NCBI GenBank assembly: GCA_017406405.1
Contig: JAFQYO010000019.1
Span: 1 to 64,000, forward strand
DNA length: 64,000 nt
Direction: 5' to 3'
Origin: Candidatus Saccharimonadota bacterium
GTDB taxonomy: Bacteria > Patescibacteriota > Saccharimonadia > Saccharimonadales > Saccharimonadaceae
The notes beneath the pieces were generated by a model. That model was not told the origin of the DNA. It did no database searches and worked only from the letters and a program-made list of their open reading frames with translations. Of the stretch, positions 25,395 to 33,169 are shown piece by piece. A program made the position numbers and the translations under genes. Each line of letters begins with the position of its first letter. Position 1 is the first letter of the stretch.

Positions 25395-26825
25395 ATGAGA
25401 ATAGCTAACAAATCTACCTCAGCAGTCTCGCTTATTAAGGCCTCGCTCGAAAAAATCGAGAAACATAAAGATAAGAACATTTTTACCTTTATAAACGCCG
25501 AGCCCGCCCTAAAAAAAGCCGAAGAAATCGACAAAAAAATCAAAAAAGGCGAGCCTGTCGGCCGTCTCGCTGGCGTCCCCTATGCCCTAAAAGATAATTT
25601 CCTCTCAAAGGAAGGAGAAACAACGGCTTCTGCACGCATTTTGACCGGTTTAGAAAGCCCAATCGACGCGACCTGTGTCGAAAAACTTGAGGCGGAGGGA
25701 GCGATTATGGTCGGTCGGACCAATCTCGACGCGTTCGCACATGGTTCATCGACAGAAAATTCATATTTCGGCCCAACAAAAAACGCTTTCGATTCCGAGC
25801 GCGTGGCTGGCGGCTCCTCCGGCGGTTCCGCCGTCGCTGTCGCTCTCGACTGCGTCGAGTTCGCGACTGGAACCGACACAGGCGGTTCCATCCGCCAACC
25901 CGCTTCCTTTAACGGCGTCTTCGGGATAAAACCGACCTACGGAACTATCTCCCGTTACGGCGTTGTTGCTATGGCGTCCTCGACCGACGTCCTTGGCTTT
26001 TTTGCCAAGTCCGCCGCCGACCTCGACTTGCTCATGGAAATCGCTTCCGGCCATGACGAAAAAGACATGACCTCCCTCCCAGATTTTTACGGTTCTGCCG
26101 ACGTCGAGCTCGGAAAGAAAAAAATCGGTTTCGTTAAAGAATTCGTCGAATCTCCCGCTCTCGCCCCCGAACTAAAAACCGCTCTTGAAGAAAAGCTTTC
26201 CCTCGCAAAGTCGAAGGGTTACGAAATCATCGAACTAACTCTCCCTGCTCTAGAATACGCCCTTGCCGCTTATTACATTATTCAGCCCGCCGAGGTCGCC
26301 TCTAACCTCTCTCGTTATGATGGCATTCGCTACGCTTACCGAACAAAAACCCTAAAATCCCCGAAAATTTCGAGCGCGGACAAAAGTTCCGAAAAAACCG
26401 CCCTCGAAAACCTCTTTTTAAACACTCGCTCCGAAGGCTTTATGCGCGAAAACAAACGCCGTATTATGATTGGGAACTTTGTTTTGTCCTCCGGTTTTTA
26501 TGATGCTTACTTCTTAAAAGCCGCAAAAGCCCGAACTTTAATTATCCAAGAATTCGAAAAAGCTTTTAAATCCGTCGACGCTATCTTGAGCCCTGTCGCC
26601 CCGAACCCCGCCTTTAAACTCGGAGAAAAGGTCAACGACCCGGTTTCCATGTATCTCGAAGACGTTATGAGCGTCCCAGTAAACCTCGCTGGCCTTCCTG
26701 CTGTTGCTTTCCCGGCCGGCTCTACAACTTCCGAAAAAACTCCTCATCTCCCGCTCGGCCTTCAACTTATCGGCCCGCGCCGAAGCGACAAAAATCTTCT
26801 TAAACTAGTGGAGGAATTAGTATAA
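25395..26825 (+). CDS. gatA: Asp/Glu-tRNA amidotransferase subunit A
   Basis: The 476-residue amidase frees ammonia from glutamine. The Ser-cisSer-Lys triad is visible: Lys in GVPYALKDNFL (about residue 66), the cis-Ser in GGSSGGSAVAVAL and the nucleophile Ser in TGTDTGGSIRQPAS. The rest of the amidase-signature fold is intact to GLQLIGPRRSDKNLL. The stop shares a base with the next ATG (TAATG), so the HEPN-like gene is translated with it. Confidence 0.96.
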   Translation: MRIANKSTSAVSLIKASLEKIEKHKDKNIFTFINAEPALKKAEEIDKKIKKGEPVGRLAGVPYALKDNFLSKEGETTASARILTGLESPIDATCVEKLEAEGAIMVGRTNLDAFAHGSSTENSYFGPTKNAFDSERVAGGSSGGSAVAVALDCVEFATGTDTGGSIRQPASFNGVFGIKPTYGTISRYGVVAMASSTDVLGFFAKSAADLDLLMEIASGHDEKDMTSLPDFYGSADVELGKKKIGFVKEFVESPALAPELKTALEEKLSLAKSKGYEIIELTLPALEYALAAYYIIQPAEVASNLSRYDGIRYAYRTKTLKSPKISSADKSSEKTALENLFLNTRSEGFMRENKRRIMIGNFVLSSGFYDAYFLKAAKARTLIIQEFEKAFKSVDAILSPVAPNPAFKLGEKVNDPVSMYLEDVMSVPVNLAGLPAVAFPAGSTTSEKTPHLPLGLQLIGPRRSDKNLLKLVEELV

Positions 26826-27250
26826 TGGGAACATCTGCAATCACTCTTTTTGCGGCTATTTTCGTCGTTGGCGTTCTTGTCTTTGTCGCTATTCTCCTCA
26901 CCTCTCATAGAAACTACACTTTTAATAAACTAGAATACCAGTCTGATTTTTTAGCGATTGAAAATTCCCTCGTAAAAGAAAACCCCGCGACATACAACAT
27001 GGCCGTCGTTGAGGCCGACAAACTCCTCGACAAAGCTATGCACGAAATGGGGGTTTCTGGAAGGACGATGGGAGAGCGACTAAAACGTTGCGGAAAAGAA
27101 AAATTCGGCACTCATCTAAATTCCGTCTGGCGCGTCCATAAACTTCGAAACCAAATCGCTCACGAATCTCGTTTTTCTCTCGAATATCTGGAGTCGAAGC
27201 GCGCTCTCGCAGTTTATCGCCAAGCTTTAAAAGACCTAGGAGCCATCTAA
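26825..27250 (+). CDS. Membrane-anchored HEPN-like domain protein inside the gat operon
   Basis: The 141-residue protein has one N-terminal membrane segment (about residues 5-27). A helical cytoplasmic domain follows (EADKLLDKAMHEMGVSG, FGTHLNSVWRVHKLRNQIAH, SLEYLESKRALAVYRQALKD). RNQIAH fits the R-x4-H motif of HEPN domains, many of which are RNases, although some only bind nucleotides or RNA. It is joined by one-base overlaps to gatA before it and gatB after it, so it is expressed with the amidotransferase. The family call rests on the motif and helical pattern only. A link to tRNA or translation control at the membrane is speculation. Confidence 0.6.
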   Translation: MGTSAITLFAAIFVVGVLVFVAILLTSHRNYTFNKLEYQSDFLAIENSLVKENPATYNMAVVEADKLLDKAMHEMGVSGRTMGERLKRCGKEKFGTHLNSVWRVHKLRNQIAHESRFSLEYLESKRALAVYRQALKDLGAI

Positions 27251-28701
27251 TGTCAGAAAAATCTTCAAATCCCTATGAAATCACAATCGGAATCGAGACT
27301 CACGTCCAGCTAAAAACAAAAACAAAGCTCTTCTCTGAAGTTGATAATGATGCTCGCGGAAAAGAACCGAACTCTTGCGTTTCTCCGGTCGATTATGCTC
27401 TCCCGGGTATGTTGCCGCGCTTAAATGGCGAAGCGATTCGTCTTGCGATTGTCGCTGGCGCCGCCATGAACGCAAAAATAAACCCATCCTCGCGTTTTGA
27501 CCGTAAACACTATTTTTATCCAGATTCCCCAAAGGGTTATCAAATCACTCAGTTTTTCTCCCCGATTATCGGCGAAGGCTTTATTACCCTCCCCTCGGGG
27601 AAAAAAGTTCGGATTGAACATGCTCACCTCGAGGGAGATGCCGGAAAACTTTCTCATTTTGGCGATTATTCTCTCGTCGATCTTAATCGCGTCGACACGC
27701 CTCTTATAGAAATCGTTTCCATGCCTGATATTTCTTCAGCTGTCGAGGCTCGCGACTATTGTAAGGAGCTTTGGCGAAACATGGTTTATGCCGGCGTCAC
27801 AAACGGCGACCTTTATAACGGCAATATGCGTTTCGACGTCAACATCTCCCTTAAAAAACCCGGCGATAAAAAACTCGGAACACGCGCCGAAATCAAAAAC
27901 CTAAATTCCTTCCGCAGTATCGAACGTGCCGTCGAATACGAATATTCCCGCCAGTCCAAACTCCTTGACAAAGGCGAAAGAATTGTCCAAGAAACTCGCG
28001 GCTGGTCCGATGCGACCGGGAAAACGACTTCCCAACGCTCGAAAGAAAACGCCCAAGATTATCGCTATATGCCCGAGCCGGATCTTCCTCCGCTTCGTCT
28101 TTCCGAACAATTTATTGACGAAAACTATAAATCCTGCCCTCTTCTTCCTGATGATTATCGAAACCGTTTTTCGGATTCTATCCCGTCCGACACCCTCGAA
28201 GTCCTGCTTGATTATCCCGAACTTGTTCGCCGTCTTGCTGAGGTTGAAGAAAAATCCAAGAACCCTAGCGAAAAACCAGTCGGCGCCGTCGCAAATCTCT
28301 TTGCTTCTGTTCTTCTTGCCGAAGAAAACACGAGCCTACTAAACGACAACCTCCCCGACGCCGAGAAACTTATCGAGCTAGTCGAAATGAAGTCGAAAAA
28401 AGAGCTTTCCTCGACCGCCATGAAAGAACTCTTTCTTCATATGTTCGAAGAAAAACATATTGAAAAAACCGCCCGCGAGCTCGCAAAAGAGTTTAATCTT
28501 ATCCAAGAAAACGATTCTGCGACTCTCGAGAAAATCGTTGACGCTGTCCTTGAAAACCCCGCGACAAAAAAGGCCCAAGAAGACTATAAGTCCGGTCAAG
28601 AAAAAGTTCTCGGTTTCCTCGTCGGCCAAGTCATGAAAGAATCTCGCGGAAAAGCAAACCCTTCGGCCGTTTCTAAAATCTTGAAAGAAAAATTAAAATA
28701 G
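27250..28701 (+). CDS. gatB: Asp/Glu-tRNA amidotransferase subunit B
   Basis: The 483-residue protein has the GatB/GatE kinase-like core (IGIETHVQLKTKTKLFSEV, LPGMLPRLN, FDRKHYFYPDSPKGYQIT, RGWSDATGKT, YRYMPEPDLPPL), followed by the linker and the C-terminal YqeY-like tail domain that contacts tRNA. It phosphorylates the misacylated Glu or Asp before amidation. It starts on the stop of the HEPN-like gene (TAATG). Confidence 0.97.
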   Translation: MSEKSSNPYEITIGIETHVQLKTKTKLFSEVDNDARGKEPNSCVSPVDYALPGMLPRLNGEAIRLAIVAGAAMNAKINPSSRFDRKHYFYPDSPKGYQITQFFSPIIGEGFITLPSGKKVRIEHAHLEGDAGKLSHFGDYSLVDLNRVDTPLIEIVSMPDISSAVEARDYCKELWRNMVYAGVTNGDLYNGNMRFDVNISLKKPGDKKLGTRAEIKNLNSFRSIERAVEYEYSRQSKLLDKGERIVQETRGWSDATGKTTSQRSKENAQDYRYMPEPDLPPLRLSEQFIDENYKSCPLLPDDYRNRFSDSIPSDTLEVLLDYPELVRRLAEVEEKSKNPSEKPVGAVANLFASVLLAEENTSLLNDNLPDAEKLIELVEMKSKKELSSTAMKELFLHMFEEKHIEKTARELAKEFNLIQENDSATLEKIVDAVLENPATKKAQEDYKSGQEKVLGFLVGQVMKESRGKANPSAVSKILKEKLK

Positions 28702-28727
28702 TATAAAATAGAGCCATAAGGAGTATT

Positions 28728-29909
28728 ATGGCAAAAAAATCAACAATCATCTCTCAAGTTTGTCTTGCTGTTTTGACGGCTTTGACGCTTGGCTATGCTT
28801 CTAGTTATAGCCCCGTTTATGCCTGCGGAGAATCAGGCGCCGACTCTGAGATAGTCGAGGACTGCGAAGAAGCAATTATCGAAGAAGTCGAAGAAGATTC
28901 TAAAAAAGAGGACGATTATGCCGCCGCTGGCGGAGTAGTAGATTCCGACGCGTCCGTTTCTCATTCTCGTTTCCTAGCCGGGAACGAAATAAATTCCGCC
29001 GATCGCGTAAAGGGGCTTAAATTTGCCGCCGGGAACATTGTCCGTGATTCTGGGAGTTCAGAATATGCTCTCCTTGCTGGAAACTCGATTTCTGTAACCG
29101 GAGAAATAAAAAACGATCTCTTCGCTGCGGGAAACTCTATCGAAATAACCGACGAAGCTAGTATCGGTCGCGATATCTACCTTGCCGCGGAAACCATCCT
29201 AATAAAAACAAATTTGTTCGGGAACGCATTCGTTGGTGGCCAAAGAGTCGTCCTTAAAGACATAACAATCGACGGCGACCTTAACGTTAGCGCCGAAGAA
29301 ATCGTCATTTTAGGGAAAGTTGCGGTTTCTGGAAAATTCACTTATAACGAAGACGCTCGCTTCTCTGGGAAAGAGAACCTTGAAGCTGGCTCGTTCTCGA
29401 CTTACACAGCAAATGAATCGATTCGCTCCGCTGAATATAGCGAAAAAATCATCTCGACGATTCTCTCTATTGTCGGTCGCGTTATTGTCACGCTTGTTCT
29501 TGTCGCCTTAACGAAGAAATTCAGTGAAAGATTGCTTTCTGATTTCGAGCTAAAGAATTCCTGGAAAGACCTTGCGCTCGGTCTCGGACTTCTGCTCGGT
29601 ATTCCTCTTGCTGTGATTTTTGCGGTGGTGACAATCGTCGGTCTTCCGCTCGGAATTATCGCTCTCGTTTTCTACTGCGTCTTCGCCTATCTATCGAAGT
29701 CCGTAACTGGCGGTGTTGTCGGCGACCTTCTCGCGAAAAACCTCTTCAAGAAAGAAAAAATGAACACGCTCGCAAAATATGCGCTCGGTACTGTCGTAGT
29801 TGTCCTCGTCGGTATGGTCCCGTATGTCGGCGGCCTAATCAGTGCGATTTCTGTCTGCTTCGGCTTTGGCTACCTTATCCATAGCTTATTCAGAAAAGAA
29901 AAACGTTAA
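28728..29909 (+). CDS. Exported bactofilin-like beta-helix protein with C-terminal membrane domain
   Basis: The 393-residue protein has a signal peptide (about 1-31, ending PVYACG), an acidic Glu-rich stretch (35-65) and a repetitive beta-helix (about 75-215) of turns such as LLAGNSISVTGEIKNDLFAA and GNSIEITDEASIGRDIYLAA. This is the pattern of polymer-forming bactofilins, but placed outside the membrane. A membrane domain of several segments (about 235-385) closes it. Similar secreted polymer-forming proteins occur in other CPR genomes. The role may be in the envelope scaffold. A TAAGGAG ribosome site precedes the ATG. Confidence 0.75.
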   Translation: MAKKSTIISQVCLAVLTALTLGYASSYSPVYACGESGADSEIVEDCEEAIIEEVEEDSKKEDDYAAAGGVVDSDASVSHSRFLAGNEINSADRVKGLKFAAGNIVRDSGSSEYALLAGNSISVTGEIKNDLFAAGNSIEITDEASIGRDIYLAAETILIKTNLFGNAFVGGQRVVLKDITIDGDLNVSAEEIVILGKVAVSGKFTYNEDARFSGKENLEAGSFSTYTANESIRSAEYSEKIISTILSIVGRVIVTLVLVALTKKFSERLLSDFELKNSWKDLALGLGLLLGIPLAVIFAVVTIVGLPLGIIALVFYCVFAYLSKSVTGGVVGDLLAKNLFKKEKMNTLAKYALGTVVVVLVGMVPYVGGLISAISVCFGFGYLIHSLFRKEKR

Positions 29910-29914
29910 AACCT

Positions 29915-30622
29915 ATGCACGATTCCTGGAAGCCGTTTTTAGAAGCTGAATTCAAAAAACCATACTTCCAGGAACTATCTGCGTTTCTAGCTCGCGCTTA
30001 TGCGGAGAAAACAGTTTTTCCTCCGAAACAACTTGTTTTCTCCGCTTTTTCGACCGACTTAAACAACATAAAGGTAGTTATTCTTGGACAAGACCCCTAT
30101 CACACCCCCGGAGCGGCTCATGGTCTTGCCTTTTCCGTCCCCTCGACCGAAAAAATCCCGCCTTCTCTCGTTAACATCTATAAAGAAATTGACTCAGACC
30201 TCGGAATTCTTTATAAAGACCTTCTCACGATGAACCCAAGCCTAAAGCTAAATCTCGATGATTATAGACACAAAAACCCGACCGGGAACCTCGAATCTTG
30301 GGCTAAACAAGGAGTTTTGCTCTTAAACAACGTCCTGACCGTCGAAGCCCATCTCGCCGGCTCCCACCGTGGCAAGGGCTGGGAAATATTCACTGAAAAC
30401 GTAATAAAATACCTAAACAAAACCCGCCCGCATCTCGTCTTTATTTTGTGGGGGCGGGACGCTCGCGCAAAGAAGCCTCTCCTCGACTTAGAAAAACACG
30501 CCGTGATTGAATCCGCTCACCCTTCGCCTCTCTCCGCCCACGCCGGCTTCTTTGGCTCGCGTCCCTTCACCCGCACGAACGATTATCTAAAATCCTGGGG
30601 CTACGAAAAAATCATTTGGTAA
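29915..30622 (+). CDS. ung: Uracil-DNA glycosylase, family 1
   Basis: The 235-residue enzyme removes uracil from DNA in base-excision repair. The family 1 motifs are intact: catalytic water-activating loop VVILGQDPYHTPGAAHGL (Asp near residue 57) and the Leu-intercalation loop ESAHPSPLSAH. NNVLTVEAHLAGSHRGKGW is also family-typical. It starts 5 bp after the preceding gene. It is apt beside dNTP-metabolism genes in a cell that makes dTMP from dUMP. Confidence 0.97.
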   Translation: MHDSWKPFLEAEFKKPYFQELSAFLARAYAEKTVFPPKQLVFSAFSTDLNNIKVVILGQDPYHTPGAAHGLAFSVPSTEKIPPSLVNIYKEIDSDLGILYKDLLTMNPSLKLNLDDYRHKNPTGNLESWAKQGVLLLNNVLTVEAHLAGSHRGKGWEIFTENVIKYLNKTRPHLVFILWGRDARAKKPLLDLEKHAVIESAHPSPLSAHAGFFGSRPFTRTNDYLKSWGYEKIIW

Positions 30623-30642
30623 GCGCGCCGACGCCTCGACTC

Positions 30643-31257
30643 TTAAACCCACTTCAATAATCTCTCTCGTTCTTTACTCCCCGGCTGATATTGAGATAAA
30701 ATATCTTCCGTATAATTTTTTCCGTTCGAGAGATTAAGCGTTTCTACGTCCGGACAAGCCGCTAAAAGACGGATTACGGCCTCGTCCGTGTCAATATTTG
30801 TCATCGACTTCTTGTCATTGTTGTGTGAGTGAACTCTGAGTTCTTCATATACGAACCGTTTTATCCCCGCCTGGAGACAGTATTTAAGACAGTTTTCACA
30901 AGTCGCGATTTTATTATAAAGCGTGCACCCGGTCAAATCTCGCCCCGCAAACAACACAGCGTTCATTTCCGAATGAATCGAAAAATAGTACTTCATCGGG
31001 CGTTCCGTTAAAGTCATTTTTGACTCGTTCGCTCCCTGAATTGTCCCATTATATCCGAAAGAAACCGGCCTCCTTCTCTCGTCAACAATCACGCAACCAT
31101 TCTTCGAGCTCGGGTCTTTTGATTTTTTTGCAACCTCGTTCGCAATCCCCATAAAATACTCGTCCCATTTTTTTTGACTACTCTCGCTCAATTTTTCCGA
31201 TATGCGCGGAAATCCTCGATAACTTTTATCTGTTTCTGATTTGCTAGAATCGCTCAT
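30643..31257 (-). CDS. dCMP/cytidine deaminase family protein (ComEB-like)
   Basis: The 204-residue zinc enzyme is most like deoxycytidylate deaminase, which supplies dUMP for ThyA. The zinc site is HSEMNAVLFAG (His and catalytic Glu) with TCENCLKYCLQAGI; the usual Pro before the first Cys is Thr. The start at 31257 is chosen because GAGGAGG precedes it; an in-frame ATG at 31308 would lie upstream of both ribosome site and a likely TATACT box. It is longer than minimal dCMP deaminases, with extra N- and C-terminal helices. The substrate could be another cytidine derivative. Confidence 0.8.
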   Translation of the reverse strand: MSDSSKSETDKSYRGFPRISEKLSESSQKKWDEYFMGIANEVAKKSKDPSSKNGCVIVDERRRPVSFGYNGTIQGANESKMTLTERPMKYYFSIHSEMNAVLFAGRDLTGCTLYNKIATCENCLKYCLQAGIKRFVYEELRVHSHNNDKKSMTNIDTDEAVIRLLAACPDVETLNLSNGKNYTEDILSQYQPGSKERERLLKWV

Positions 31258-31357
31258 TTTCCTCCTCTTTCGTAAAGTATAACACACGACATCTCTTATG
31301 CTTGCCATTTTTTTCGCCCTTTAGTATCTTTAGCTTAATTTAAGGAGGTATTTTCGT

Positions 31358-33136
31358 ATGCGTTTGCATCGTTTTCGTTTTAAAAAGTTTAACTTAAAAC
31401 CGCTCGCGTTCGTTTTAATCTTAGCTTTCTCAAATTTATCTACTATCGGTTCAGCCGCTTTTGCGACGAGCGAATCTTTTTTGACCGACTCAAACTTCGC
31501 ATGCACAAATATAAAAGTCGTTTACGCCCGTGAATCTGGTGCCGAGCTCGGTTCCTTGAATTATGAACGTTTCACGGAAGCATTTTTTGGAGTCTTCGGC
31601 GACGACGAACCCTCGATTAGCGTTTATGAACTCGGGACACATCCCGGCGGATATGACGGCAGTTCTTATCCCTCTCCAGGAATCGGTATCGAGACCTGGG
31701 CGCGCTTCAAAACTACCATCGGCGCCTATGTCTCCGCAGGCGAAACATACTCTTATGGCGAATCCGTAAAAGAAGGTGCACGCGAAGCTGTCTATTTTGT
31801 CAAAAACTATAAAAAAGTTTGTCCAAACTCAAAAGTCGTCATGGCTGGTTACTCCCAGGGCGCCCAGGTCGTCTCGCTTTCGCTTCAAAGCCTCGACCCG
31901 TCGTTAGTTTTTTCCGCTTTGACTTTTGGCGACCCAAAGCTTTTCCTCCCAGAAGGGAGGTTTAATGCCTTCACCGCTTCGACACCGGCCTGTGATCAAG
32001 GTCGCGCAGTTTATTCTCCGTATCGCGCAAATGTCCCCGATTGTTTCGCCTATCAAGGTATTCTCGGTGGCTATGTCCCCTATCAGCCGTCTAGCGGATA
32101 CGACGGGAAACTAAAGGCATACTGTCAGTACCACGATGTGATATGTAGCGCCTATGTCGATCCAGCTCGTTGGTATTCTGGCCACGCTTCGTACAAAGAA
32201 AGCGGTGCTTATGTCGCCGCCTCAAAAGACGTTTATAATCAGTATTTCGGAATAGAAAATAGCGTTCCCGAAAGAAATGTCGCGATTTTATTTGATGTTT
32301 CTTCTTCAATGACCTCAATGATTGGAAAGTTTAAAAACGACGCTATAAAAACCGCCGAAAAAGTGTTTTCTCAAGGAGGCAAAGTCGCCCTTTATACCTA
32401 TTCTGATTTACGCGAACGTGATGTCGAAAAGCTTTGTGACTTTTCGACTTGCACCGCCGAGAGCGTTTCTGATTTAATCAACGCTATCACCCTCGAAGGT
32501 GGTGGTGATGACCCCGAATCTATGCTTTCCGCCTCGTATAAACTCATGAAAGAACTAAGGTGGTCTGCTGGCGCAAACAAATCAGTTTTTGTTATCACCG
32601 ACGCAGGATTCCACGACCCGGATCACGACGGAATTACTTCCGAAGATGTTTTGAATCTTAGTTACGAAATCGACCCGGTAAGTATCTTTGTTTTGACCGA
32701 GCCCGAATCCGCCGGCTCATATGCCGAGCTAACATCTCGAACAAACGGGGCGGTTTATACTTCTGTTGATGACGATGCAGTTTTAAATTTCGACGTCGCT
32801 TCCGAATCTGCCGACCCAACAACCGCGATTAACTCCGGGACTCCAACCATTTCCGAAGTCTCAAATCTTCTTCTCGAGCCGTCCGGCCCTTCCTCTCTTA
32901 AACTTTCGTTTGAAAATTCTGGTCCATACGCGATTTTGACAATAAACGAAGATGTCGTCGGCGTTATGGATACAAACTTTCTCGAAATTGCCGATGTCGA
33001 TTTCTCTCGTGACACTACTGTTTGCCTTGCTCCCGTTTCTGATACAAATTTCCGCGGCGAAACGATTTGTTCGACATATTCTCGAAACCCTGAAAGTATC
33101 GTTATACCGAAAGCCCCAAACACCGGTCGCCACTAG
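31358..33136 (+). CDS. Secreted cutinase-like hydrolase fused to a von Willebrand A domain
   Basis: The 592-residue protein has a signal peptide (about 1-36, ending AAFATS). An alpha/beta-hydrolase domain of cutinase type (about 48-290) follows: nucleophile Ser in VVMAGYSQGAQV (about residue 166), Asp in CQYHDVICSAY and His in YSGHASY, with the paired cysteines of cutinases. A VWA domain (about 300-490) has MIDAS sequence AILFDVSSSMTSM and ITDAGFHDPDHDG. A beta-rich tail follows. Cutinases hydrolyse ester bonds of polyesters and lipids and are common in mycolic-acid actinobacteria. VWA domains bind proteins through a metal. Attack on or attachment to a host envelope is inferred. A perfect AAGGAGG precedes the ATG. 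Confidence 0.85.
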   Translation: MRLHRFRFKKFNLKPLAFVLILAFSNLSTIGSAAFATSESFLTDSNFACTNIKVVYARESGAELGSLNYERFTEAFFGVFGDDEPSISVYELGTHPGGYDGSSYPSPGIGIETWARFKTTIGAYVSAGETYSYGESVKEGAREAVYFVKNYKKVCPNSKVVMAGYSQGAQVVSLSLQSLDPSLVFSALTFGDPKLFLPEGRFNAFTASTPACDQGRAVYSPYRANVPDCFAYQGILGGYVPYQPSSGYDGKLKAYCQYHDVICSAYVDPARWYSGHASYKESGAYVAASKDVYNQYFGIENSVPERNVAILFDVSSSMTSMIGKFKNDAIKTAEKVFSQGGKVALYTYSDLRERDVEKLCDFSTCTAESVSDLINAITLEGGGDDPESMLSASYKLMKELRWSAGANKSVFVITDAGFHDPDHDGITSEDVLNLSYEIDPVSIFVLTEPESAGSYAELTSRTNGAVYTSVDDDAVLNFDVASESADPTTAINSGTPTISEVSNLLLEPSGPSSLKLSFENSGPYAILTINEDVVGVMDTNFLEIADVDFSRDTTVCLAPVSDTNFRGETICSTYSRNPESIVIPKAPNTGRH

Positions 33137-33156
33137 CGTTTTTGTCCCAGACGTAG

Positions 33157-33162
33157 TATAAT
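33157..33162 (+). promoter_or_regulatory. -10 promoter, leaderless
   Basis: TATAAT ends 7 nt before the ATG at 33170; no TG extension. Confidence 0.55.
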
Positions 33163-33169
33163 AATATAT

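Noticed and set aside
31258-31308. Longer N-terminus for the dCMP deaminase (start 31308)
   Set aside because: GAGGAGG directly before the ATG at 31257 and a TATACT box inside the extension favour the shorter form.
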